NCBI RefSeq assembly: GCF_008271745.1 | Contig: NZ_VKKZ01000001.1 | Location: forward strand, 62,001 to 126,000 | Length of the DNA stretch: 64,000 bases | Reading direction: 5' to 3' | Origin: Rufibacter glacialis | GTDB lineage: Bacteria > Bacteroidota > Bacteroidia > Cytophagales > Hymenobacteraceae | In this document: positions 1 through 8,447 of the stretch, piece by piece | How the letters are laid out: each line of letters starts with the position of its first letter | Numbering within the stretch: position 1 is the first letter of the stretch | Position numbers and translations under genes: made by a program | Notes under the pieces: generated by a model | Database searches by the model: none | What the model saw: the letters and a program-made list of their open reading frames with translations, nothing else | What the model was told of the DNA's origin: nothing

Positions 1-795
1 CAGCAGGCACGGCTTTTCAAGGAGAATCTGCTGCAGAACAAGGACGTATTTGCCCCTCTTTCCCGAAAAGACCTCCAAAACCAAGTGCCGCAGGGCGAAC
101 GGGTGGCCTTGGTGGCGGCCATAGAAAACGCATCGGGGCTCTGTGAGGAAGAAGAGCCGCTGGAACTGGCTTTCACCCGGCTGGAAGAAATCATCCGGCT
201 GGCCGGGCCGCTCCTGTACCTCAGCCTGACCCACGCCGAGGAGAACCGGTTCAGCGGCGGCAACTTCACGCCCGGCGTGGGGCTCAAACCAGATGGGAAG
301 GAGTTGCTACGCTACCTCAGCGGCCGGCGCATTGCCCTAGATTTGTCGCATACGTCAGACGCCGCCGCCTATGGGATTTTAACCTTTCTTGATAAAAACA
401 GGCTGGAAATACCCATCCTTGCCAGTCATTCCAACTTCAGGGAAGTGTACGACCACCCGCGTAACCTGCCCATGGAGCTGGTGCAGGAAGTGGTGCGGCG
501 CGAGGGGCTGATTGGCATGAATTTCCTGAAGAAGTTCGTGCACCCGGAACAGCCTGATTTCTTGCTGGACCACATCCGCTACGGCTTTACCCAGGCACCG
601 CAGGCCCTGGCGTTTGGGGCTGATTTCTTCCAGGAAGCCGGCGTGGAAGGAGAATCCTACTTCCACGCGGAGCACCGCACTGCCCGGCACTACCAGGCTA
701 TCCTGACCTCCCTGAAAGAAGAGTTCAGCCCTGAGCAACTGGCGGCCATCAGCCACCGGAACGCGCTTCGGTTTTTAGAGAGGCTGTGGGGGTAA
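1..795 (+). CDS. Membrane dipeptidase (peptidase M19), 5' end outside window
   Basis: C-terminal part of a zinc dipeptidase of the renal dipeptidase (M19) family, which cleaves dipeptides. The frame is open from base 1, so the true start lies upstream; the GTG at 85 is internal. Visible family landmarks are AAIENASGL (metal-bridging Glu), LTHAEENRF, DLSHTSD and ASHSNFR, whose histidines match the metal- and substrate-binding histidines of the family, and a C-terminal helix RNALRFLERLW typical of M19. The first metal ligands (HxD) would be in the missing part. It ends at TAA 793-795, followed by 271 bp of AT-rich spacer. The family call is firm; substrate and cellular location cannot be seen. 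Confidence 0.88.
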   Translation, partial: QQARLFKENLLQNKDVFAPLSRKDLQNQVPQGERVALVAAIENASGLCEEEEPLELAFTRLEEIIRLAGPLLYLSLTHAEENRFSGGNFTPGVGLKPDGKELLRYLSGRRIALDLSHTSDAAAYGILTFLDKNRLEIPILASHSNFREVYDHPRNLPMELVQEVVRREGLIGMNFLKKFVHPEQPDFLLDHIRYGFTQAPQALAFGADFFQEAGVEGESYFHAEHRTARHYQAILTSLKEEFSPEQLAAISHRNALRFLERLWG

Positions 796-1066
796 GTACC
801 GGCGTTGACTCCTACTTACCTTATTGACCGCAAATTGACAGTGAAACTTTGGGGTCTGATCCTATTGCAGAATTTTAAAACTTTGATACTTCCACAAAAG
901 CTTATAACTTAACAACATAAAAGAATCATATTTTTACCAGAACCCTAAACGCCAGAGCTACAACTTCATGAGGGGGTTCTTTCAGTTATAACTATATATT
1001 AATACCTGAATTTATAATTAAAATCATTATACTTAAATCATATAAAGATTCCTTTCTCCTGCTCTA
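796..1066. other. AT-rich intergenic spacer
   Basis: 271 bp without a convincing gene. It is clearly more AT-rich than its flanks, especially 880-1060, and probably holds the promoter of the large envelope protein gene that follows. I see no clean TAnnTTTG box and no strong hairpin. Confidence 0.5.
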
Positions 1067-3847
1067 ATGTTTAAACAATCAAAGCGTATCATCCTTCCGC
1101 TGTTATTCACGGCGGTGACCTTCTTAGTAGCCTTTGGACCCAAATCCTGGCAAGAAAATGATGTCTTGAAAAAGCTCATCGCCAAGGTAACCTACTTTGA
1201 AACGAACTATCCGCAGGAGAAGGCCTATCTGCATGTAGACAAGCCCTATTATGCCGCCGGGGAAGATATCTGGTTCAGCGCCTACCTGGTCAATAGCTCA
1301 GACCATGCGCCTAGCCCGTTAAGCAAGGTCCTATACGTGGAACTGATTACCCCGCAAGATTCTATCCTGCAACGGGTGGTTCTACAGATGCAGGAAGGGA
1401 AGGGATCCGGTGACTTCACCCTGTCAGACTCTATTCCAGAAGGATTATACCGCCTGCGGGCCTATACCAGCTGGATGCAGAATTTCCCGGAAGACTATTT
1501 CTTCCACCAGAAGGTGCAGATCTGGAACCCCAGGGAGAGCGATATAGTCCCCTCCGCAGCTTTCTCTTTCCGTGAGACGGCAACCGGAGACTCGGTGACG
1601 GTGCAGCTGCAACTCATGAACACCAAAGCAGAGCCCGCTAAACAAATGCCTCTTTCTTACACCGTGAAACAAGGTGAGAAAAGATCAAAGGCCAATAAAC
1701 GCACAACTGATGCGGCCGGCAAAACCAGGCTCACCTTCTTTGTTCCCAAAGGGGCAGCCCAACAGAATGCGCAACTGGAACTTGCCATTGCGCCGGCTAC
1801 GGGCACCACTCCCATCATCAAAAGGATTCTGGTTCCCAAAAGGCAACAGGCATTGGATGTGCAGTTTTTCCCGGAAGGAGGACACCTGATCAGCGGCTTC
1901 TGGAATAATATTGGATTCAAAGCAGTAGATGCACAAGGGCTGGGCCAGGATATCAAAGGAACGGTACATGACCAGGCTGGCGCCAAAGTAGCGGAGTTCT
2001 CAAGCCTGAAGTTTGGCATGGGCCGCTTAGGGTTCATGCCAGAGAAAGGCAAGCGGTATGAAGCCCGCCTAAAGGGGCCAGAGGGCACAGAGACCGTCTA
2101 TCCTTTGCCTCAGGTACAAGACAAAGGGGTGGTCATGACCGTAGACAATTCCAAGCCAGAGCAGGTAAAAGTGAAGTGTTACACGGTGGGATACGCCAAT
2201 GCCGCCGAGAAACCAGCCGGCCTTCACCTGGTGGCCCAATCAAGGGGAACCGTTTTCTTTGGGGCTAGTAGCACTTCAGGCCGCGATGTGTTCCAGGTAG
2301 ATATACCTAAAGAGAAATTTCCTTCCGGCATCTCTCAAATCACCTTGTTCAACCAGGCAGGGGAACCTGTCTCTGAACGGCTGGTATTCATAAACCAAGG
2401 TCCGCAACTGCAGGTATCCCTTACGCCAGACAAACCTGTTTACAAACCTAGAGAGAAAGTCACCCTGCAGGTGCAGGTCAAAGACCAGGCGGGCAATCCG
2501 GTGGCCGGAAACTTCTCTCTGGGCGTGACCGATGCGGGCACCGTTACCCAGGATCCGTTTTCTGCGAACCTTGTTTCTTACCTGCAACTCTCTTCTGATC
2601 TGAGAGGCAACATTGAAAGCCCTGGTTATTATTTTTCCTCGCAACAGCCGGAGGTGGTGCAAGCGCTAGACAACCTGATGCTCACCCAAGGGTGGCGCCG
2701 GTTTGTGTGGAAAGAAATCCTTCAGGATAAATACCCTACCCTCTCTTCGCCGCTGGAGCAAGGGCTTTCTGTGAACGGGGTAGTGACCCGTTACAACAAG
2801 AAACCAGAAGCCAATGCCGTGGTCACCCTTTTTGATGTAAAGAACCTGCGTAATGCGTTGTTTACCCAAACAGATGCCCAAGGCAGATTCTCTATTGCCC
2901 TACCTCCCCTGACAGATTCTTCCAGAGTGGCGTTGCAGGCCCGTAACCAGAAAGACAAAAGCCAGTTGCTGGTGAATCTGGAAGACCTGGCTCCGGCCAA
3001 GGTTCAGCCCCATGTCCCTTTTGCCCCATTGGCAGCCCCTCTCTCGGGTTCGCAATGGGCTTACCTGCGCATGAACCGTGAACAGCAGAAAATAGACCAG
3101 TCCATGGGAAAAGGGGTGGTATTGGGCGAGATAGTGGTGAGGGGCCGGAAAAACCCGGACATGAACCGAAGCCTGGCCGACCGCACTACGCTCCATACCC
3201 CCGGTGATGTAAGCTACTCTGTTAAAGGAGACAGATTTCCTCCGGGCATTGACATTATCTCAAGCCTGCCCGGCAGAACTGCCGGGGTGGCCATGGTGGA
3301 AGGGAAGCTGGTGTTGCGGGGTACTACCCGGCAGTCCTTTGACTTTGGCGGTGAGGGAGGTGCCAGCGAGGCGGGATCAACGGAGCCGCTTTACCTTATT
3401 GACGGTGTGCGGGCTGACATGGGAATGGCGCAGACAATAGCAGCTACTGATGTGGAGCGTGTTGATGTGCTCATGCCTGGTGCGCCGTCGGCTATCTATG
3501 GTTCTGAGGGAGTGAACGGTATTATCTCCATTATCATGAAGGTACCAGGGTCCTATGCTGCCAAGAACACCACCGCGCGCTGGCAAGGGGTAGCGCTTTA
3601 CCGTGGACCCCGCTTCCAGACAAAGCGGGAATTCTATATGCCCCGGTATGACAAACCCTCAGAAGTCTATACCCCAGATTGGCGCACCACCCTTTACTGG
3701 AATCCGACCATCAAGACGGATGCTCAAGGTAGAGCCACCCTTTCCTTCTTCTCTGCTGATGCTAAAACCACTTACCATGCGGTAATAGAAGGCTTTACCT
3801 CCAAAGGGCAGCTGGGAAGGGCTACTACTGAGATGCAGGTAAAATAA
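1067..3847 (+). CDS. Large envelope protein: MG2-like domains plus TonB-receptor plug domain, copy 1
   Basis: 926 aa with an N-terminal hydrophobic signal (about residues 7-24). Near residues 50-75 is YLHVDKPYYAAGEDIWF, resembling the MG2 strand of alpha-2-macroglobulins; a second such motif, LTPDKPVYKPREKVTL, lies near 450-465. A carboxypeptidase-like segment (about 569-615) follows, then a TonB-receptor plug-like region (about 726-825: DIISSLPGRTAG, LYLIDGVRADM, DVERVDVLMPGAPSAIYGSEGVNGII). There is no room for a beta-barrel after the plug. The end (about 870-920) reads TTLYWNPTIKTDAQGRA and SFFSADAKTTYHAVIEG, as in macroglobulin-like proteins. The next gene is a tandem paralogue. Such proteins are usually annotated carboxypeptidase-like or plug-containing; their function is not established. 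A role in envelope processes is inference. Confidence 0.8.
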   Translation: MFKQSKRIILPLLFTAVTFLVAFGPKSWQENDVLKKLIAKVTYFETNYPQEKAYLHVDKPYYAAGEDIWFSAYLVNSSDHAPSPLSKVLYVELITPQDSILQRVVLQMQEGKGSGDFTLSDSIPEGLYRLRAYTSWMQNFPEDYFFHQKVQIWNPRESDIVPSAAFSFRETATGDSVTVQLQLMNTKAEPAKQMPLSYTVKQGEKRSKANKRTTDAAGKTRLTFFVPKGAAQQNAQLELAIAPATGTTPIIKRILVPKRQQALDVQFFPEGGHLISGFWNNIGFKAVDAQGLGQDIKGTVHDQAGAKVAEFSSLKFGMGRLGFMPEKGKRYEARLKGPEGTETVYPLPQVQDKGVVMTVDNSKPEQVKVKCYTVGYANAAEKPAGLHLVAQSRGTVFFGASSTSGRDVFQVDIPKEKFPSGISQITLFNQAGEPVSERLVFINQGPQLQVSLTPDKPVYKPREKVTLQVQVKDQAGNPVAGNFSLGVTDAGTVTQDPFSANLVSYLQLSSDLRGNIESPGYYFSSQQPEVVQALDNLMLTQGWRRFVWKEILQDKYPTLSSPLEQGLSVNGVVTRYNKKPEANAVVTLFDVKNLRNALFTQTDAQGRFSIALPPLTDSSRVALQARNQKDKSQLLVNLEDLAPAKVQPHVPFAPLAAPLSGSQWAYLRMNREQQKIDQSMGKGVVLGEIVVRGRKNPDMNRSLADRTTLHTPGDVSYSVKGDRFPPGIDIISSLPGRTAGVAMVEGKLVLRGTTRQSFDFGGEGGASEAGSTEPLYLIDGVRADMGMAQTIAATDVERVDVLMPGAPSAIYGSEGVNGIISIIMKVPGSYAAKNTTARWQGVALYRGPRFQTKREFYMPRYDKPSEVYTPDWRTTLYWNPTIKTDAQGRATLSFFSADAKTTYHAVIEGFTSKGQLGRATTEMQVK

Positions 3848-3980
3848 GGATAAAGCTAAGCCTGGTTTCCCGGCTCTTCTAGACAAGCTTGTAAAAGTCT
3901 AGCGCTAAGGAAACCCCTTTGCAGACCGGGTGATGTAATGTTTTATCCATAAGCGTATAGAAGCTTTTTCAAATCCCTTC

Positions 3981-6692
3981 ATGATGTATAGGAACCAGAA
4001 ACTTATCAAGGCGCTCTGTCTAATAGGGATTATTGGGACTGCGTTTGCCTTTGCTCCTAAAAACTGGCAGCCTGACCTGGGGGTAGAGGAGATTGTGGCC
4101 AAGTTGCAGAACTTCGGGAAAGAGTACCCGCAGGAGAAGGTGTACCTACACCTGGACAAACCCTATTATGCCGCCGGGGAAGATATCTGGTTCAAGGCGT
4201 ATCTGGTGGATGCCTCCAATCATACCCCCAGCCAGTTGAGCAAGGTGCTATACGTAGAGCTCATCAACCCGCAGGACTCCATCTACAAACGGGTAGTGGT
4301 GGACATGAACAACGGGATTGGGCACGGAGACTTTGCGCTGGAAGACACTATCCCGGAGGGCCACTACCGCCTACGCGCGTACACCAGCTGGATGCAGAAC
4401 TTTGACGAGGCGTACTTCTTCCACCAGAAGGTGCAGGTGTTCAACCCTCGGGTGGCCAATCTGGTGCCCTCGGTCAATTTCGGGTTCAAACCATTTGGCA
4501 CCGGAGACTCTGTGTATGCCGAGGTAACGCTCAAGAACCTTCAGGAAGAACCGCTGGCGCAGCAGGCGATCACCTTTCATGTCCAGACGGGCAAAAAAAT
4601 GTCTGCCCGGCGCAAAAGCGAGACTAACCACCAAGGCAAGGCCCTCTTCCGCTTTTATTTGCCTGCGGGCGAAGCAAGGCAAAATGCCCAGTTATGGCTC
4701 AGCCTCAAAGAAGGCATCACCCCCGTCCAGAGGACATTCAAGGTTCCGCAGGCGGCAGAAAAGATAGACCTGCAGTTTTTTCCGGAAGGCGGAGAATTGG
4801 TGCACAACATGTGGAGCACGGTTGCATTCAAGGCAGTGGATGCCAACGGCCTGGGCAAAGAGGTACAAGGCAGCGTGCAAGACGAAACCGGTAAAAAAGT
4901 AGCGGATTTCAAGAGCCTGAAATATGGGATGGGTCGGTTTGGGTTCATACCGCAACCCGGTAAGCAGTATGTGGCTGTGCTAACCAAGCCCGACGGGATA
5001 GAAATCACCACTCCCTTACCCGCGGCCCGCGCCAAGGGAGTGGTTTTGAAAGTAGATAACAGCAAACCAGAGAATGTTCAGCTGAAAGCCTATGTGGTAG
5101 GCTACCCAGGGGCCGAGGGTCGGCCTTCTGCGATTAGTGTAGTGGCGCAAAGCCGGGGGGTCGTTTATTTCACGGCCCATGCCCCCACTACCAAAGACCT
5201 GCTGCTCATCGATGTGCCCAAGCAGAAGTTGCCTACCGGCGTGGTGCAGTTCACTTTGTTTTCAAACACAGGGGAACCGTTGGCCGAGCGCCTGGCCTTT
5301 GTCAACCACCAAGACCACCTGCAGCTCACGCTCACACCAGACAAACCCACCTACAAGCCCCGCGAGAAGGTTACCCTACACCTACAGGCAAAGAATAGCA
5401 CTGGCAACTCGGTATCAGGGCATTTCTCAGTCGCTATCACTGATGGCCAAAAGATAACCCCAACTCCCCACGCGGGCAATCTTCTTTCCACCCTCTTGCT
5501 TACCTCAGACCTGCGGGGCCATATAGAAAGCCCAGACTATTATTTTTCGTCGGGGGAGCCGGAGGCGGCCCTGGCCCTGGACAACCTGATGCTCACCCAG
5601 GGCTGGCGCCGGTTTCTCTGGCCAGACCTGTTACAGGGCAAGGAAAAAGCAGCGCCGTTCCCGGTGGAGCAAAGTCTGGCCGTGACCGGAACCGTACTGA
5701 AACATTCTGGCAAACCGGAACCTAACGCCTTGGTAACCTTCATCAGCCTGCGGTCTCCGTCCATGATCCTGGTAGACACCGCAGATGCCCAGGGCAGGTT
5801 TGCTTTCGGGGTGACGGGCCTGACGGACAGCTCCCGCATAGTGGTACAGGCCCGCACCGCCAAAGGAAAAAGCGCCCTGGAGGTAAAAATGAACAAAGGT
5901 CTGCGCATCACCCCCATTTCCCCTCGGGCACCCTATGCCTTGCCTTCCGCGCTGCTTTCCCAAACCACCTGGGCCTACCTCAGGAGCAACCGTGAGCAGC
6001 TGAGGCTGGATCAGTTGGCAGGCAAAAGCATTCTGTTGAGCGCCGTGGAAATCAGGGCCAAAAAAGAGCAGGAAGAAGACCGGTTGCGCAAGGGGCAGCT
6101 GTACAGCCACCCAGACCAAACCCTCAAGGGCTCCTCCTTGCCCATGTCTACGGACATCATCTCTGCGCTGCAAGGGCGGGTAGCAGGTTTACAGGTCATT
6201 GGCGGGAATATTTCCATGCGGGGCGGAGGATCCCCGCTGTTCCTGCTGGACGGCATGCCTATAGATGTGGAACATATCCGAAGCATCTCCATGTCTGAGG
6301 TAGAGGCCATAGACATCCTCAGACCCGGGGCCTCTTCGGCTATTTACGGCTCTCAGGGGGGCAACGGCGTTATTGCCGTCCTTTTGAAAAGAGGTAGTTC
6401 CACCACATTATCCAGCGTGGCCCGGTACCGGGGGGTGGCGGCCTATTCTGGGGTGCATTACCAGACCCCGCGGCAGTTTTACGTGCCCGTCTATGACAAA
6501 CCCACAGAGGTGGAGTTACCCGACCTGCGCACCACCCTGTACTGGAACCCAACCGTGATCACAGACGCATCTGGGAATGCGCGGTTTTCCTTCTTCGCCG
6601 CTGATGCGCAGACCACGTACAAGGCGGTAATAGAGGGCCTTAGCGCCAATGGCCAGCTAGGCAGAGCGGTAACCGAGATGCAGGTAAAGTAA
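3981..6692 (+). CDS. Large envelope protein: MG2-like domains plus plug domain, copy 2
   Basis: 903-aa paralogue of the preceding gene, collinear over its whole length: YLHLDKPYYAAGEDIWFKAY near the N-terminus, LTPDKPTYKPREKVTLHLQ in the middle, ALDNLMLTQGWRRF (also in copy 1), a plug-like segment (STDIISALQGRVAGLQV, LFLLDGMPIDV, SAIYGSQGGNGVIAVLLKRG) and the same ending (TTLYWNPTVITDASGNA, GRAVTEMQVK). The start is the first of two ATGs at 3981. The 133-bp gap contains no strong terminator, so the pair may be cotranscribed. The insertion between plug and preceding domain is shorter than in copy 1. Divergence is considerable, so the duplication is not recent. As in copy 1, no outer-membrane barrel follows the plug. 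Confidence 0.8.
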   Translation: MMYRNQKLIKALCLIGIIGTAFAFAPKNWQPDLGVEEIVAKLQNFGKEYPQEKVYLHLDKPYYAAGEDIWFKAYLVDASNHTPSQLSKVLYVELINPQDSIYKRVVVDMNNGIGHGDFALEDTIPEGHYRLRAYTSWMQNFDEAYFFHQKVQVFNPRVANLVPSVNFGFKPFGTGDSVYAEVTLKNLQEEPLAQQAITFHVQTGKKMSARRKSETNHQGKALFRFYLPAGEARQNAQLWLSLKEGITPVQRTFKVPQAAEKIDLQFFPEGGELVHNMWSTVAFKAVDANGLGKEVQGSVQDETGKKVADFKSLKYGMGRFGFIPQPGKQYVAVLTKPDGIEITTPLPAARAKGVVLKVDNSKPENVQLKAYVVGYPGAEGRPSAISVVAQSRGVVYFTAHAPTTKDLLLIDVPKQKLPTGVVQFTLFSNTGEPLAERLAFVNHQDHLQLTLTPDKPTYKPREKVTLHLQAKNSTGNSVSGHFSVAITDGQKITPTPHAGNLLSTLLLTSDLRGHIESPDYYFSSGEPEAALALDNLMLTQGWRRFLWPDLLQGKEKAAPFPVEQSLAVTGTVLKHSGKPEPNALVTFISLRSPSMILVDTADAQGRFAFGVTGLTDSSRIVVQARTAKGKSALEVKMNKGLRITPISPRAPYALPSALLSQTTWAYLRSNREQLRLDQLAGKSILLSAVEIRAKKEQEEDRLRKGQLYSHPDQTLKGSSLPMSTDIISALQGRVAGLQVIGGNISMRGGGSPLFLLDGMPIDVEHIRSISMSEVEAIDILRPGASSAIYGSQGGNGVIAVLLKRGSSTTLSSVARYRGVAAYSGVHYQTPRQFYVPVYDKPTEVELPDLRTTLYWNPTVITDASGNARFSFFAADAQTTYKAVIEGLSANGQLGRAVTEMQVK

Positions 6693-6706
6693 CAGCCCGC
6701 CTTTTC

Positions 6707-6730
6707 AGCCTTTTTTCCTGAAACAAGCCC
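6707..6730. repeat. Degenerate copy of the GTTTTT/AAAAC-core palindrome
   Basis: Fifteen bases after the stop of the upstream gene: CAGCC, a T-run, CCTG, AAACAAGCCC, then CTAAAC. The spacing and order match the better copies of the family (for example 46791-46837), but the stem is imperfect. Probably a decayed member. Confidence 0.4.
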
Positions 6731-6764
6731 TAAACGTCCACGCGAAAATGCGCCGGAAATTATG

Positions 6765-6772
6765 TATCTTTG
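6765..6772 (+). promoter_or_regulatory. -7 box TATCTTTG of the prfA promoter
   Basis: TATCTTTG matches the Bacteroidota -7 consensus TAnnTTTG exactly and lies 25 bp before the prfA ATG, giving a short leader. I see no convincing TTG -33 element at the expected spacing. Confidence 0.65.
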
Positions 6773-6797
6773 CGCCCTGAATTAAGTAAAGCAGAAG

Positions 6798-7871
6798 ATG
6801 TTAGATAAACTGGAAGCCATAAAACAGCGGTTTGAAGAGGTAAATGAGCAACTCATCCAACCAGATGTAGCCAGTGACCTGAAACGATATAAGTCTCTGA
6901 ACAAAGAGTTCAAAGACCTGGAGAAGATTGTGGCTGAATACGAGCGCTACAAGCTGCTGCTCAGCAACATTGAGCACACCAAGGAAGTCATTGCCACCGA
7001 GAAAGACGAAGACTTCCGGGAGATGGCCAAGGAAGAACTGGACGAACTCCTGCCCCAGCGCACCGAGATGGAGGAACGCATCAAAGAAATGCTGATCCCC
7101 ACCGACCCAGACGATAGCAAGGACATCATCATGGAGATCAGGGCCGGCGCCGGCGGAGACGAGGCCTCTCTGTTTGCTGGTGACCTGTACCGCATGTACA
7201 GCCGCTTCGCGGAGAAGCAGGGCTGGAAGATGGAGGTGATTGACGTAATGGAAGGCACCGCCGGTGGCTACAAAGAGGTCATTGTAGGCATCAAAGGTGA
7301 AGACGTGTACGGCAAGCTAAAGTTTGAATCTGGCGTGCACCGCGTGCAACGCGTACCTGCCACTGAAACAGCCGGCCGTATCCACACCTCGGTGGCCTCT
7401 GTGGTGGTATTGCCCGAAGTAGAGGAACTGGACGTGGAACTGAACATGAACGATATCCGCAAGGACCTGTTCATGTCTTCGGGCCCGGGCGGACAGTCGG
7501 TGAACACTACGTATTCTGCTGTACGCTTGACGCACATCCCTACCGGTATCGTGGCCCAGTGCCAGGACCAGAAATCGCAGCTCAAGAACTTTGACAAGGC
7601 CCTGGCCGTGTTACGTTCCCGTATCTACGAGATTGAGCTGGCCAAGAAAAATGAAGCCGAAGGCGCTCAGCGCAAAAGCATGGTAGGCGGCGGCGACCGG
7701 TCAGACAAGATCAGAACCTACAACTACCCCCAAGGCCGCGTCACCGACCACCGGATTGGCTTAACCGTGTACAACCTGCCCAGCGTGATTGATGGCAACA
7801 TTGATGAGTTCGTGGAGCAGCTCCGGATCGCTGAGAACGCCGAGCGTTTGAAAGAAGGTGCCCAGGCCTAA
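6798..7871 (+). CDS. prfA: Peptide chain release factor 1
   Basis: 357 aa, normal RF1 length. It releases the finished peptide at UAA and UAG codons in the ribosomal A site. The anticodon-like PAT tripeptide is at about residues 187-189 ([17 protein letters not shown]) and the GGQ catalytic motif at 231-233 ([20 protein letters not shown]), with the usual N-terminal coiled coil. PAT rather than SPF separates it from RF2. The ATG at 6798 follows a good -7 box and the gene is closed by a strong terminator, so it is probably monocistronic. The GGQ glutamine would normally be methylated by PrmC, which is not in this window. Confidence 0.97.
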   Translation: MLDKLEAIKQRFEEVNEQLIQPDVASDLKRYKSLNKEFKDLEKIVAEYERYKLLLSNIEHTKEVIATEKDEDFREMAKEELDELLPQRTEMEERIKEMLIPTDPDDSKDIIMEIRAGAGGDEASLFAGDLYRMYSRFAEKQGWKMEVIDVMEGTAGGYKEVIVGIKGEDVYGKLKFESGVHRVQRVPATETAGRIHTSVASVVVLPEVEELDVELNMNDIRKDLFMSSGPGGQSVNTTYSAVRLTHIPTGIVAQCQDQKSQLKNFDKALAVLRSRIYEIELAKKNEAEGAQRKSMVGGGDRSDKIRTYNYPQGRVTDHRIGLTVYNLPSVIDGNIDEFVEQLRIAENAERLKEGAQA

Positions 7872-7887
7872 CTGAAATAATAAAAGG

Positions 7888-7916
7888 AAGCGCAGCTCAT
7901 AAGGCTGCGCTTTTTT
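7888..7916 (+). terminator. Rho-independent terminator after prfA
   Basis: Perfect 9-bp stem AAGCGCAGC / GCTGCGCTT with a 7-nt loop, followed by a run of T, 17 bp past the prfA stop. Confidence 0.85.
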
Positions 7917-7974
7917 GTTACTGCCGTTTTAAGGCTATTATTGAGAAACCAGGCTAAAACCAAGCAGCAAAAGC

Positions 7975-8385
7975 ATGAGGAAATCCATTTTTACCAATTC
8001 AGTTTTCTATTGGGCAATAGTTTTACTTTTAAGCGTATTGCTTCTTTGGAATTTGTTCTCAGTGGTTGCATACGCACATTTCCTTGGCCTCCTTCCCTTG
8101 GCCATACAAGGAGTTTTACTTACCCTTATTTTCAAGAAGCATGAATATGCAAGAAATGGACTTAAAATGTGGGCTATTGTTTTCCTACTGGTAAGCTCAG
8201 GTCTTCGGCTTTTTGGAAGTCTGCTTGGTAGCTTACTGGACGGTTTCATAGATAATTTAGCGTTCTATATAACCAATGTTGTATCTATTTTAATTGGAAT
8301 TGGTATTGTAGACTACACTAACAAAACGGTTAAAATAGAAATGGTGATAGATGAATATGAAGCCAACGAATCATATTCGTCTTAA
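7975..8385 (+). CDS. Hypothetical small membrane protein
   Basis: 136 aa that I do not recognise. Roughly four hydrophobic segments are visible: about residues 11-32, 36-52, 64-85 and 95-112, followed by an acidic tail (EMVIDEYEANESYSS). It is an integral membrane protein by inspection. Base composition is markedly more AT-rich than the flanking genes and its codon choice differs (many TTA, ATA, TTT), which suggests recent acquisition or weak expression. It follows the prfA terminator by about 60 bp and precedes a lipoprotein gene in the same direction. The ATG at 7975 gives a basic N-terminus (MRKS) before the first membrane segment. Confidence 0.6.
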   Translation: MRKSIFTNSVFYWAIVLLLSVLLLWNLFSVVAYAHFLGLLPLAIQGVLLTLIFKKHEYARNGLKMWAIVFLLVSSGLRLFGSLLGSLLDGFIDNLAFYITNVVSILIGIGIVDYTNKTVKIEMVIDEYEANESYSS

Positions 8386-8428
8386 CAAGTTGTCTCATTC
8401 AATGTAGTGTCATCCAACACCGCAAGAG

Positions 8429-8436
8429 TATATTTA
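8429..8436 (+). promoter_or_regulatory. Possible -7 box TATATTTA
   Basis: TATATTTA differs from TAnnTTTG only in the last base and sits 12 bp before the ATG of the beta-helix lipoprotein gene. The same TAnnTTTA variant occurs before gpmI. Weak evidence on its own. Confidence 0.3.
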
Positions 8437-8447
8437 CCATCCATAAT

